A DNA stretch of 15,494 bases, from the NCBI GenBank assembly GCA_022511355.1, contig JAFLRS010000030.1, positions 1 through 15,494 of the forward strand, given 5' to 3'. The translations under genes were made by a program, and so were the position numbers. The stretch is from Alistipes sp. GTDB taxonomy: Bacteria; Bacteroidota; Bacteroidia; Bacteroidales; Rikenellaceae. Below, piece after piece: positions 1 through 6,721 of this stretch. Under the pieces are notes generated by a model. It did no database searches, was not told the DNA's origin, and saw only the letters and a program-made list of their open reading frames with translations. How positions within the stretch are numbered: the first letter of the stretch is position 1; each line of letters opens with the position of its first letter.

Positions 1-1267
1 TACCCTCGAAATTCCAGTCGGGAATACCCTCCTGAAAATCGACCTTGCCAAGCAGCCCCACCGAATGTTTCGCAGCCCGGTCCGAATATACGAACGCCTC
101 CGACAACGAATTGGATGCCAAACGATTGGCTCCGTGCAATCCCGTACACGAACTCTCACCCAGCACATACAGGCGTTTTATGGAGCTTTCGCCGTTCAAA
201 TCGACCGTAACGCCGCCGCAGCAATAGTGCGCCGCAGGACACACGGGTATCATATCCTTGGTTATGTCGATGCCTATCGACAGACATTTTTCGTAAATGT
301 TGGGGAAGTGGTGTTTGGTCTCCTCGGCAGGCATATGCGTAACGTCGAGATAGACGAACTCCTCGCCGCGGATTTTAAGTTCGTGGTCGATGGAGCGGGC
401 CACCACATCGCGCGGCGCAAGCGACTTCATCGGATGATACTTGTCCATGAACTCCTGACCGTTCTGCAGACGCAATATGCCTCCGTATCCACGCATCGCC
501 TCGGTAATCAGAAACGACGGACGTTCGCCCGGATGATAGAGCGACGTGGGATGAAACTGGATATACTGCATATTGCGGGTGAAAGCCTTCGCACGGTGAC
601 ACATGGCGATACCGTCGCCCGTAGCCACCGTGGGATTGGTCGTGGTGTTGTAAATATTGCCGCAACCGCCGGCAGCCACCACCGTGAACTTGGCCAGTAT
701 GGTGAGAATCTCGTCGGTATCGGTATCGAGAACGTATGCCCCGAAGCAGGCCAAACCGCGCGTATGACGGGTTACAATCTCGCCCAAATGGTGCTGCGTG
801 AGCAGGTCGATGGCGAAATGATGCTCCAACACGGTGATATTCTCGTTGCTGCGCACCTGCTCGATAAGCGCACGTTCGATTTCGGCACCCGTAAGGTCGT
901 TATGATGCAGAATGCGGTGTTCGGAGTGTCCGCCCTCGCGGTGCAAATCGAAACGGCCGTCGGAGGTGCGGTCGAAATCGACACCCCACTCTATCAAATC
1001 CCTCGCGGCATCAGGGGCACTCCGGACCACAAGCTCCACAGCCTCGCGGTCGCACTTCCCCGCTCCGCATACCAAAGTGTCCTCGATATGTTTCTCGAAT
1101 GTGTCGGGCGGATAGGTCACCGAACAGATGCCGCCCTGTGCATAATTGGTATTGCATTCGGCCAGCTCCCCCTTCGTGACAAGCGTCACACGGGCATGAC
1201 GCGCAGCCTTGAGTGCAAAACTCAAGCCCGCAGAGCCGGATCCTATAACCAGAAAATCGGTCTTCAT
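1..1267 (-). CDS. nadB: L-aspartate oxidase, partial (C-terminus beyond left edge)
   Basis: Flavoenzyme that oxidises L-aspartate to iminoaspartate, which NadA condenses with dihydroxyacetone phosphate to quinolinate in de novo NAD synthesis; cytoplasmic. The reading frame is open from the ATG at 1267 to the window edge, giving 422 residues of a family that is usually about 520-540 long, so the end of the C-terminal helical domain is missing. Visible motifs, in order: the N-terminal FAD-binding GSGSAGL; NTNYAQGGI; HREGGHS; an internal FAD-contacting VVAAGGCGNIY; QFHPT; the catalytic-loop TEAMRGYGG with its conserved Arg; CPAAHY; and the C-terminal FAD motif GLHGANRLASNSL. These are diagnostic for NadB and separate it from succinate dehydrogenase/fumarate reductase flavoproteins, which share the fold. 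A TAnnTTTG box lies 24 bp upstream of the start. A downstream nadA or nadC would be to the left, outside the window. Confidence 0.96.
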   Translation of the reverse strand, partial: MKTDFLVIGSGSAGLSFALKAARHARVTLVTKGELAECNTNYAQGGICSVTYPPDTFEKHIEDTLVCGAGKCDREAVELVVRSAPDAARDLIEWGVDFDRTSDGRFDLHREGGHSEHRILHHNDLTGAEIERALIEQVRSNENITVLEHHFAIDLLTQHHLGEIVTRHTRGLACFGAYVLDTDTDEILTILAKFTVVAAGGCGNIYNTTTNPTVATGDGIAMCHRAKAFTRNMQYIQFHPTSLYHPGERPSFLITEAMRGYGGILRLQNGQEFMDKYHPMKSLAPRDVVARSIDHELKIRGEEFVYLDVTHMPAEETKHHFPNIYEKCLSIGIDITKDMIPVCPAAHYCCGGVTVDLNGESSIKRLYVLGESSCTGLHGANRLASNSLSEAFVYSDRAAKHSVGLLGKVDFQEGIPDWNFEG

Positions 1268-1291
1268 AGCAGTTTTAGTTTGAAGTCGGCG

Positions 1292-1299
1292 CAAAGTTA
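1292..1299 (-). promoter_or_regulatory. Putative nadB promoter -7 box (TAACTTTG)
   Basis: Read on the minus strand the octamer is TAACTTTG, a full match to the Bacteroidetes -7 consensus TAnnTTTG, ending 24 bp before the nadB ATG. A TTTG at 1314-1317 could be the -33 element, but the 14-bp spacer is shorter than the usual 19-21, so only the -7 box is supported. The preceding operon's terminator ends two bases upstream. Confidence 0.5.
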
Positions 1300-1301
1300 C
1301 T

Positions 1302-1329
1302 AAAAAATCGGTGCAAATGTCCGCACCAA
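1302..1329 (-). terminator. Rho-independent terminator of the hemerythrin-luxR operon
   Basis: On the minus strand, 20 bp after the luxR stop codon, TTGGTGC and GCACCGA can pair as a 7-bp stem with one G-U pair around an 8-base loop. Six T residues follow at once. This is the classic intrinsic terminator layout. It sits immediately upstream of the nadB -7 box. Confidence 0.6.
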
Positions 1330-1348
1330 CCGCGGAAATCGTATAGCG

Positions 1349-1945
1349 CTACTCCAAATCGTGACAATCAATCATGTTGTTCAACAAAGCATACACCGTG
1401 AGACCCGCCACCGATCTGATGCCCGTCTTGCGGGCGATGTTCTTGCGATGCGATATGACCGTATGTATCGATATATTGTATTCGTCGGCAATCTCCTTGT
1501 TGGTGCGGCCGCGCGCCACCGACATCAGAATGTCGCGCTCGCGGTCGGTAAGCTCGTAACCGCCGTCGGTACGTCCGTCGGCACCGGAAGAGGCCATGTG
1601 CCGGAGCTTACCCACAATAGACGCGGGAGCATCCACAATCTTCGCCACCGCATCGAACTGACGCAGCAACTCGTCATCGAATACGCCGTAGACAATGGCC
1701 AGACTCCTCACCGATTGCAGCGACGGCAATGACGCCTTGATATTGCGCGCCCAACGACCGTCGATAAGCGACGGATTGATTATCGCCAAATCGGCATTCC
1801 ACACGCGCAGACGCTCGTCGAGCATCGAACCGTCGGAAACCGTGCCCACAGTGTAAAATCCGCCCGCCTCCTCGAGCATCATCCGCAATCCGTCGGCAAC
1901 CAACGACGACGGCTCTGCTATCACAACTCTCAATATGCCGCTCAT
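1349..1945 (-). CDS. LuxR/NarL-type regulator with degenerate receiver domain
   Basis: A 198-residue DNA-binding regulator. Residues 1-115 look like a CheY-like receiver: a hydrophobic first strand followed by E11, then the DLAIINPSL strand. N57 stands where the phosphoacceptor aspartate would be, and only one acidic residue (E11) is left in the pocket. Residues about 130-193 form a GerE/LuxR helix-turn-helix, with LTDRERDIL opening the domain, NKEIADEYNIS as the turn and HTVISHRKNIARKTG as the recognition helix. The ATG overlaps the stop of the upstream hemerythrin gene (ATGA), so the two are probably translationally coupled and act together. The domain calls are seen in the sequence. Control by something other than phosphorylation, perhaps the hemerythrin partner, is inference. 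Target genes are unknown; self-control is possible. Confidence 0.85.
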   Translation of the reverse strand: MSGILRVVIAEPSSLVADGLRMMLEEAGGFYTVGTVSDGSMLDERLRVWNADLAIINPSLIDGRWARNIKASLPSLQSVRSLAIVYGVFDDELLRQFDAVAKIVDAPASIVGKLRHMASSGADGRTDGGYELTDRERDILMSVARGRTNKEIADEYNISIHTVISHRKNIARKTGIRSVAGLTVYALLNNMIDCHDLE

Positions 1946-2643
1946 AACCTCTTCTCGATTTTAGTTACCAACGGAATAAGAACCCGCTCCTCGATGAGCG
2001 TATGACGGGCCAAATCCTCCTCGAAACGGCATATCCCGAACAACATATCGTCGCGCTGTTCGGTCGGACAGGCCTCGGGCAGATATTTGATGATGATGCT
2101 CTTCATGTCGTTGAGCTTCTCGTCCACGTCGGAGTGGTTGTCCTCGAACTTGCCGATGCGGAAATCGCCCGTCACGCAACCGTCCAACAACGAATCGATA
2201 TAGGGAAACACCACATCCTCCTCATAGGCGAAATGACTCGCAACCTCGCCGCAATAATCATCGAAAAACTTCTCGAGTACCTTGCGGTGAAGCTCGTCGC
2301 ACGACGCAACCGTCTCACCCACGCCCTTCCGCAAACGGGGCAGCGAATACTCCTTGTAATAGCGGTGCGAAGCACGCAGATACGACACCACCCGACGCAA
2401 ATCCTCGTCCCCGAGGCTCTCGCACGAAGGCGTATATCCGTCGAATGTGTAAATCCGGCATATGATAAGAAACAGCTGCGGCGACAATCCGTAACGGCGG
2501 CACATCTCCTCCACCGTGACCTCGCCGAAACCCAACCTTATGCCCAAACGCGACAATATGGTGAGCAGCTTGTAGTTCGCATCTATAAGGTCGCCCAGCT
2601 TCATGTCGCCGACAAACAGACCCTCATATCTCTCTGACTGCAT
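1942..2643 (-). CDS. Hemerythrin-domain protein, RIC/YtfE/ScdA-like
   Basis: A 233-residue protein built like the iron-centre repair/nitric-oxide-response family (E. coli YtfE, S. aureus ScdA). A short N-terminal helical segment (about 16-62) may correspond to the ScdA_N/DUF542 region but lacks an obvious CPxC-like cysteine. The following four-helix bundle carries candidate di-iron ligands H93, H119, H137, E141, H170, H214 and E218. The spacings H137-E141 (4), H170-H214 (44) and H214-E218 (4) agree with the YtfE ligand pattern as I recall it. Proteins of this group bind a non-haem di-iron centre and respond to O2, NO or damaged Fe-S clusters. The gene leads an operon with a LuxR regulator through a 4-bp overlap. 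The ATG at 2643 follows a purine-rich AGAGGA stretch; an ATG ten bases upstream is out of frame. A role as sensor or scavenger rather than repair protein is equally possible. Confidence 0.85.
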   Translation of the reverse strand: MQSERYEGLFVGDMKLGDLIDANYKLLTILSRLGIRLGFGEVTVEEMCRRYGLSPQLFLIICRIYTFDGYTPSCESLGDEDLRRVVSYLRASHRYYKEYSLPRLRKGVGETVASCDELHRKVLEKFFDDYCGEVASHFAYEEDVVFPYIDSLLDGCVTGDFRIGKFEDNHSDVDEKLNDMKSIIIKYLPEACPTEQRDDMLFGICRFEEDLARHTLIEERVLIPLVTKIEKRL

Positions 2644-2665
2644 ATCCTCTCATTTTCAACTACCG

Positions 2666-2673
2666 CAAAGATA
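2666..2673 (-). promoter_or_regulatory. Putative promoter -7 box of the hemerythrin-luxR operon (TATCTTTG)
   Basis: TATCTTTG on the minus strand matches TAnnTTTG and lies 22 bp upstream of the ATG at 2643. No TTTG is present at the expected -33 distance, so this may be a promoter that needs an activator, or a chance match in an AT-rich gap. Confidence 0.45.
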
Positions 2674-2753
2674 ACAATTTTATAAACACGGCACCCACGG
2701 CAATCCCAACAAATAAGGAAACTTTATCCCCATTTTACCGTCATATTGCGATT

Positions 2754-2784
2754 TTTGATTTTTAACCTAAAATTACTACCTTTG
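2754..2784 (+). promoter_or_regulatory. Bacteroidetes promoter for serB operon (TTTG-N19-TACCTTTG)
   Basis: TTTG at 2754-2757 and TACCTTTG at 2777-2784 are separated by exactly 19 bases, the canonical layout for the Bacteroidetes primary sigma factor. The -7 box ends 33 bp before the serB ATG, leaving a short leader. This is the best-formed promoter in the window. It shares the 174-bp intergenic gap with the divergent hemerythrin promoter. Confidence 0.8.
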
Positions 2785-2817
2785 TAAAAACAACAACATT
2801 TTACACCTCTCCGCACT

Positions 2818-4047
2818 ATGGAAAACAACGTGGAAATTATTCAGATAAACATATCCGGCGAAGACAAACCCGGCATGACTTCGTCGCTTACAACCATTCT
2901 CGCACGATACGACGCCTTTATCCTCGACATCGGTCAGGCCAACATACACAGCTCGCTTACACTCGGAATACTTATAAAAACCACCTCCGACAAGTCGGGC
3001 TTCATAATGAAAGAACTGCTGTTCAAAGCCTCGGAACTCGGCGTGATGATCCGCTTCACGCCCATCGCCGAAGAAGACTACAACAACTGGGTGAAACGAC
3101 AAGGCAAAAACCGCTACATAGTAACCCTGCTCGGACGCAAAGTCACCGCCCAACACATAGCCGCCGTAACAAAAGCCATCTACGACAACGAACTCAATAT
3201 CGACTCCATAGTGCGTCTGACAGGACGCGTGCCGCTGCTCAGAGATGACCGCGAACCCAAATCCTGCATTCAGCTCTCCGTGCGCGGAAGCCTCGAAGAC
3301 CGCAGCGCCCTCCAGCAACAATTCATGGAACTCTCGGGACTCGGACTCGACGTCTCCCTCCAGAAAGATGACATATACCGTCGTTCACGGCGTCTTATCT
3401 GCTTCGATATGGACTCCACTCTCATCGAAACCGAAGTCATAGACGAACTGGCCGAACGCGCAGGCGTCGGCGACAAGGTACGAGCAATAACCGAAAGAGC
3501 AATGCGCGGAGAAATCGACTTCCGCGAAAGCTTCACCGAACGGGTGGCCCTGCTCAAAGGTCTCGACGTGTCGGTAATGGAAGAAATTGCCGGCAATCTG
3601 CCCATAACCGAAGGTCTCGAACGCATGATGACCATACTCAAACGCGTGGGCTACAAAACCGCAATCCTCTCGGGAGGTTTTACCTACTTCGGAAACTATC
3701 TCAAACAAAAATTCGGGTTCGACTACGTTTACGCCAACGAACTCGAAATAGAAAACGGACACCTTACCGGCCGATGCACCGGCGAAATCGTCGACGGACG
3801 ACGCAAAGCCGAACTGCTGCGGCTGCTGTGTCAATTCGAAAATATAGACATAGCTCAGGCCGTGGCCGTGGGCGACGGCGCCAACGACCTGCCAATGCTC
3901 AACCTCGCAGGTCTCGGAATCGCATTCCACGCAAAACCCAAAGTGAAAGCCGCCGCAGGACAAAATATCTCCACCATAGGACTCGACGGCATACTCTACT
4001 TCCTCGGACTCAAAGACTCCACCATCGAGGAACAACCTCATCACTGA
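2818..4047 (+). CDS. serB: Phosphoserine phosphatase with N-terminal ACT domains
   Basis: Hydrolyses O-phospho-L-serine to serine, the last step of the phosphorylated serine pathway; cytoplasmic and Mg-dependent. The 409 residues divide into a regulatory half (about 1-180) with two ACT-like domains, the first opening with ISGEDKPGMTSSL, and a HAD phosphatase half (about 190-400). HAD motif I is FDMDSTLIE with nucleophile D197 and acid/base D199. Motif II is ILSGGF with S285. Motif III is around K330. Motif IV is VGDGANDLPM with D353 and D357. The ACT-ACT-HAD layout is common in Bacteroidetes and actinobacterial SerB but absent from the shorter E. coli enzyme; the ACT domains may sense serine. 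The gene follows a strong promoter and is 15 bp from the first lipoprotein gene, so the three plus-strand genes are likely co-transcribed. There is no clear Shine-Dalgarno site, which is normal for this phylum. Confidence 0.96.
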   Translation: MENNVEIIQINISGEDKPGMTSSLTTILARYDAFILDIGQANIHSSLTLGILIKTTSDKSGFIMKELLFKASELGVMIRFTPIAEEDYNNWVKRQGKNRYIVTLLGRKVTAQHIAAVTKAIYDNELNIDSIVRLTGRVPLLRDDREPKSCIQLSVRGSLEDRSALQQQFMELSGLGLDVSLQKDDIYRRSRRLICFDMDSTLIETEVIDELAERAGVGDKVRAITERAMRGEIDFRESFTERVALLKGLDVSVMEEIAGNLPITEGLERMMTILKRVGYKTAILSGGFTYFGNYLKQKFGFDYVYANELEIENGHLTGRCTGEIVDGRRKAELLRLLCQFENIDIAQAVAVGDGANDLPMLNLAGLGIAFHAKPKVKAAAGQNISTIGLDGILYFLGLKDSTIEEQPHH

Positions 4048-4062
4048 CAAACCCACAAGCCG

Positions 4063-4833
4063 ATGTCGGGTCGAATCATAACAGCCTTGACGGCAATCCT
4101 GCTCTGCTGCGGATGCTACGACTCTTTCAAGCCTCCGCAGAACGACTACCCCGCACGACAAACCGACGCCACAATCGCAGAACTGCAAAATATGTGGCCG
4201 GGAAAAACCATGATCGTGACCGAAAATATCGTAATAGGCGGCAATGTGACCTCCTCGGACCGCGCAGGCAACTTCTACCGTACATTTACAATCTGCGACG
4301 GAACAGGCGGAGTCGAAATACTCGCAGGCGCATACAGCCTCGAAAGCGTATACCCCGTCGGATGCTTCGTCAACGTGCGGCTGCAAGGCTGCGCAATCGA
4401 CAGCAACTACGGAATCCTGCGCATCGGACTGCCCTCATACGGCGGCGAAAACAGCGAACCCGAACCCTTCGAATCAGCCGTACTGCTCGACAGGTACATA
4501 ATTCGCGACGGCACCGTCGAAAAACCGCAAATACCGCTCATGACTTTGCCGCAACTCTCGCAATCACTGTGCGGATGCCCCGTAACAATACAAAATCTGC
4601 ACTCCACCGAAATCCCGGCCGTGTGGAACGGCTACCGGCACTTCTCCGACAACGACGGAAACGACATATACACCTACACCCGCGAATATGCTGACTTCGC
4701 GGAAGATGCAATCCCCGAAACCCAAGTGACCATAACCGGAATCCTGATGTACGGCTATATATCCCGCGAAGCCGGAAACGGATTCATAATAAAAATGAGA
4801 AACCGTGAAGATTGCAGCACTCCTAACGGTTAG
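4063..4833 (+). CDS. DUF5689-type lipoprotein (first of a tandem pair)
   Basis: A 256-residue predicted lipoprotein. It begins with a short basic/hydrophobic signal peptide ending in LLCCGC; C18 is the likely lipidated cysteine, although C16 is possible. The mature part has two OB-fold-like halves. Residues about 35-125 carry a pattern typical of the Bacteroidetes DUF5689 family: a VTENIVIGGNVTSSD strand, then NFYRTFTICDGTGGVEI and a closing YGILRIGLP. A weaker second half (about 175-250) ends in a VTITGILMYGY strand. The family has no established biochemical function; OB folds suggest nucleic acid, sugar or protein binding. It lies 15 bp behind serB and overlaps the next, homologous gene by 29 bp. 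No clear surface-export signal follows the cysteine, so it may sit at either face of the outer membrane. Family assignment is by recognised motif only. Confidence 0.75.
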   Translation: MSGRIITALTAILLCCGCYDSFKPPQNDYPARQTDATIAELQNMWPGKTMIVTENIVIGGNVTSSDRAGNFYRTFTICDGTGGVEILAGAYSLESVYPVGCFVNVRLQGCAIDSNYGILRIGLPSYGGENSEPEPFESAVLLDRYIIRDGTVEKPQIPLMTLPQLSQSLCGCPVTIQNLHSTEIPAVWNGYRHFSDNDGNDIYTYTREYADFAEDAIPETQVTITGILMYGYISREAGNGFIIKMRNREDCSTPNG

Positions 4834-5602
4834 TATCGCTCTCACAGCCTGCTCGACGGCCTCAATACCACAATATTCCGACCTTCAGGACAAGGAAACC
4901 GACCAAACCGTAACCGACATATCGCATCTCAAAATGATGTGCATCGACAGCCCCGTCCCAATCACCGGCGACTTTACATTCGAAGCCACCGTGACGGCCA
5001 ACGACCTCCGCGATGAATTCTACAAAACACTCCTCGTCAATGACGGTTCGGGCGGTATCGAAATAGCCATAGACAGCCGGCAACTCTTCCGCTCCATCCC
5101 CCTGCACGCCCGCGTGATAATATCGTGCAACGGTCTCGCTCTCGGACGCTCGGGACAGAAAATCGTTCTCGGTATGATGCCGCAGTCGGAATACTCGACA
5201 GACCGAATACCCTACAACGACATCCAGCGCTACATAAACCTGACCGGACAATCGGCTTCGCCCGACCCGCTCGAACTCACCGTCGCCGAAATATCGGTTC
5301 AGCATATCTCGCAATTCGTATACATAAAAGGATTGCATCTGATAGAAGAAGAACGGCAATCATCATGGTGCGACCCCATCGGCGACCAACCCGAAGATGA
5401 AGATGACGACCGTTTCCTCACCTACTCCGACCGTCATTTCATCGACGACCGCGGCGATACTCTCACGGTCCGCACCCTCAACCGATGCAACTATCGACAC
5501 GAACCGATCCCCGAAGGCCGAATCGCTCTGGCAGGTGCAATCGACTGGGCCGACGACCGCTATGTGCTACGGATAGTCGATCATTACATAGTGAAAATGT
5601 AG
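4805..5602 (+). CDS. DUF5689-type lipoprotein (second of a tandem pair, GTG start)
   Basis: A 265-residue predicted lipoprotein homologous to its upstream neighbour. The signal peptide ends in a textbook lipobox, LTAC, with lipidated C16. The first half repeats the neighbour's pattern: FTFEATVTANDLRDEFYKT, then VNDGSGGIEI at about 78-87 and LALGRSGQKIVLG. The second half again ends in a strand pair with IALAGAI. An acidic stretch at about 196-202 lies between the halves. The GTG start is forced: an in-frame TGA at 4796-4798 lies just upstream, and the next in-frame ATG would remove the signal peptide. The gene therefore begins 29 bp inside the previous one, which implies co-translation. The tandem arrangement suggests a duplication followed by strong divergence. 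Ligand and function are unknown. Confidence 0.75.
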   Translation: MKIAALLTVSIALTACSTASIPQYSDLQDKETDQTVTDISHLKMMCIDSPVPITGDFTFEATVTANDLRDEFYKTLLVNDGSGGIEIAIDSRQLFRSIPLHARVIISCNGLALGRSGQKIVLGMMPQSEYSTDRIPYNDIQRYINLTGQSASPDPLELTVAEISVQHISQFVYIKGLHLIEEERQSSWCDPIGDQPEDEDDDRFLTYSDRHFIDDRGDTLTVRTLNRCNYRHEPIPEGRIALAGAIDWADDRYVLRIVDHYIVKM

Positions 5603-5857
5603 CTCCGCCACAGCAAAAAAGAAGGCGGAACAACCGCAACACACTAACAATCCTGCAGCCGCACCGCCTTACAAACAGACAATGGCATAAAAAATGACCC
5701 TATTCTTTTCTGATTCCGAATGCAAAAGTCGCTGCTTTTACCGCACCGTACAATCCTTATTTTTCGGGAATTATAGCACACCCCTAACCACAAATAGTTA
5801 CAAATCGTAGGCTTTTTGCGGAAAAATCCATAAATTTGCCTTGAAATTAAACTCCCG
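5603..5857 (+). other. Intergenic gap between lipoprotein operon and znuA-like gene
   Basis: A 255-bp AT-richer stretch with no credible open reading frame. TCCGCC at 5604-5609 can pair with GGCGGA at 5624-5629 just after the lipoprotein stop, but no T run follows, so it is a poor terminator. A small AAAAG...CTTTT repeat sits near 5722-5737. Close to the right end is a Bacteroidetes -7 box. I could not recognise a Zur or Fur operator or a riboswitch. Confidence 0.4.
5831..5838 (+). promoter_or_regulatory. Putative promoter -7 box for metal-uptake genes (TAAATTTG)
   Basis: TAAATTTG fits TAnnTTTG and ends 19 bp before the ATG of the ZnuA-like gene, giving a very short leader. The nearest upstream TTTG (5815-5818) is only 12 bp away, too close for a standard -33 box. 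A metal-dependent regulator could act here, but no clear palindrome was found. Confidence 0.45.
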
Positions 5858-6718
5858 ATGAGAACTTTGTCACGATACACGGCCCTGCTCGCACTCGCCG
5901 CCGCAATGCTCGCAGGATGCGGCAATCCGCTCGGCAACAACCGAAAAGAGACCATATTCGTCTCGATAGCCCCGCTGCGAACCCTCGTCCGCGAAATTAC
6001 CGGCGACGACTTCGATGTGCGCGTAATAGTCCCCGCAGGCGCATCTCCCGAATCGTTCGAACCCTCGCTGCGTCAGGTCGCCGCACTCAACAACGCACAA
6101 CTCGTATTCAGCGTCGGACTCATAGACTTCGAACAGAACCTCGTACCGAAACTCGCCCAACAATCCAAACTCGTGGACCTCAGCCGCGGAATACAACTCA
6201 TAGCCGGCCAATGCTCGCATCATCATCACGGACACAGCCACGGTACCGACCCCCACATATGGAACTCGCCCGCAACCCTGAAAACTATGGCCGACAACGC
6301 GTTCAACGCCATAAAGGAACACTATCCCGACTCCGTGAAGTATGAAACAGCCTATCGCGGTCTGTGCGAAAAACTCGACGCACTCGACACCGAAGTCCAA
6401 CGTATGTGCAGCGAATCGGAACATCGCTACTTCGTAATATACCACCCCGCACTCACCTATCTCGCCCGCGACTACGGACTCGAACAGATAGCCATAGAAC
6501 ATGAAGGCAAAGAACCCGGTGCAAAACGGCTCGCCCAAATAATAGACCGTACACGCAACGACGGCATAAAAAAGATATTCTATCAGTCGCAATTCCCCGC
6601 AAGCGTCGTTCGCACGATAGCCGACGACATCGGCGCGGAACCAGTCGAAATAGACCCCCTCGCCGAAGATATCTTCGCCAATACGCTCCAAATGGTGCGG
6701 CTCATAACCCGACAATAA
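5858..6718 (+). CDS. znuA: ZnuA-like metal ABC transporter substrate-binding lipoprotein
   Basis: Captures a divalent metal, probably zinc, in the periplasm and hands it to an inner-membrane ABC transporter. The 286-residue product has a signal peptide ending in LAGC, with C21 lipidated. It then shows the cluster A-I (ZnuA/TroA/PsaA) fold: SIAPLRTLVREITG at the start, VPAGASPESFEPS, a His-rich loop at about 121-128 followed by DPHIWNSP, YHPALTYLARDYGL, and EIDPLAED near the end. Likely ligands are H133, H196 and D266. The first ligand position, His in classic ZnuA (PHxYxP-like), is E65 here, giving two His and two acidic ligands. The His-rich loop argues for zinc; the acidic substitution leaves manganese or another metal possible. 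The ATPase gene starts 3 bp after the stop codon. Confidence 0.9.
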   Translation: MRTLSRYTALLALAAAMLAGCGNPLGNNRKETIFVSIAPLRTLVREITGDDFDVRVIVPAGASPESFEPSLRQVAALNNAQLVFSVGLIDFEQNLVPKLAQQSKLVDLSRGIQLIAGQCSHHHHGHSHGTDPHIWNSPATLKTMADNAFNAIKEHYPDSVKYETAYRGLCEKLDALDTEVQRMCSESEHRYFVIYHPALTYLARDYGLEQIAIEHEGKEPGAKRLAQIIDRTRNDGIKKIFYQSQFPASVVRTIADDIGAEPVEIDPLAEDIFANTLQMVRLITRQ

Positions 6719-6721
6719 ACC

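Noticed and set aside
65..1303. A 412-codon plus-strand frame at the left edge
   Set aside because: The opposite strand encodes NadB with all its FAD and active-site motifs; the plus-strand product has no recognisable features.
3385..4386. A 333-codon minus-strand frame opposite serB and the first lipoprotein gene
   Set aside because: It runs across two well-supported plus-strand genes, is rich in Cys, Phe, Tyr and Val in a way typical of antisense translation, and has no motif.
5604..5629. Inverted repeat TCCGCC...GGCGGA after the second lipoprotein gene, considered as a terminator
   Set aside because: Six pairs around a 14-base loop with no T run after it; too weak to call an intrinsic terminator.
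5722..5737. Short AAAAG...CTTTT inverted repeat
   Set aside because: Five A/T-rich pairs with a short T run; likely chance in an AT-rich gap.
5644..5955. A 103-codon minus-strand frame covering the gap before the ZnuA-like gene
   Set aside because: It overlaps the signal peptide region of the ZnuA-like gene and the TAAATTTG box, and shows no domain or start-site support.
6218..6245. His-rich stretch in the ZnuA-like gene, considered as a repeat or tag artefact
   Set aside because: A His-rich loop at this place is a normal feature of zinc-binding ZnuA/AdcA proteins.
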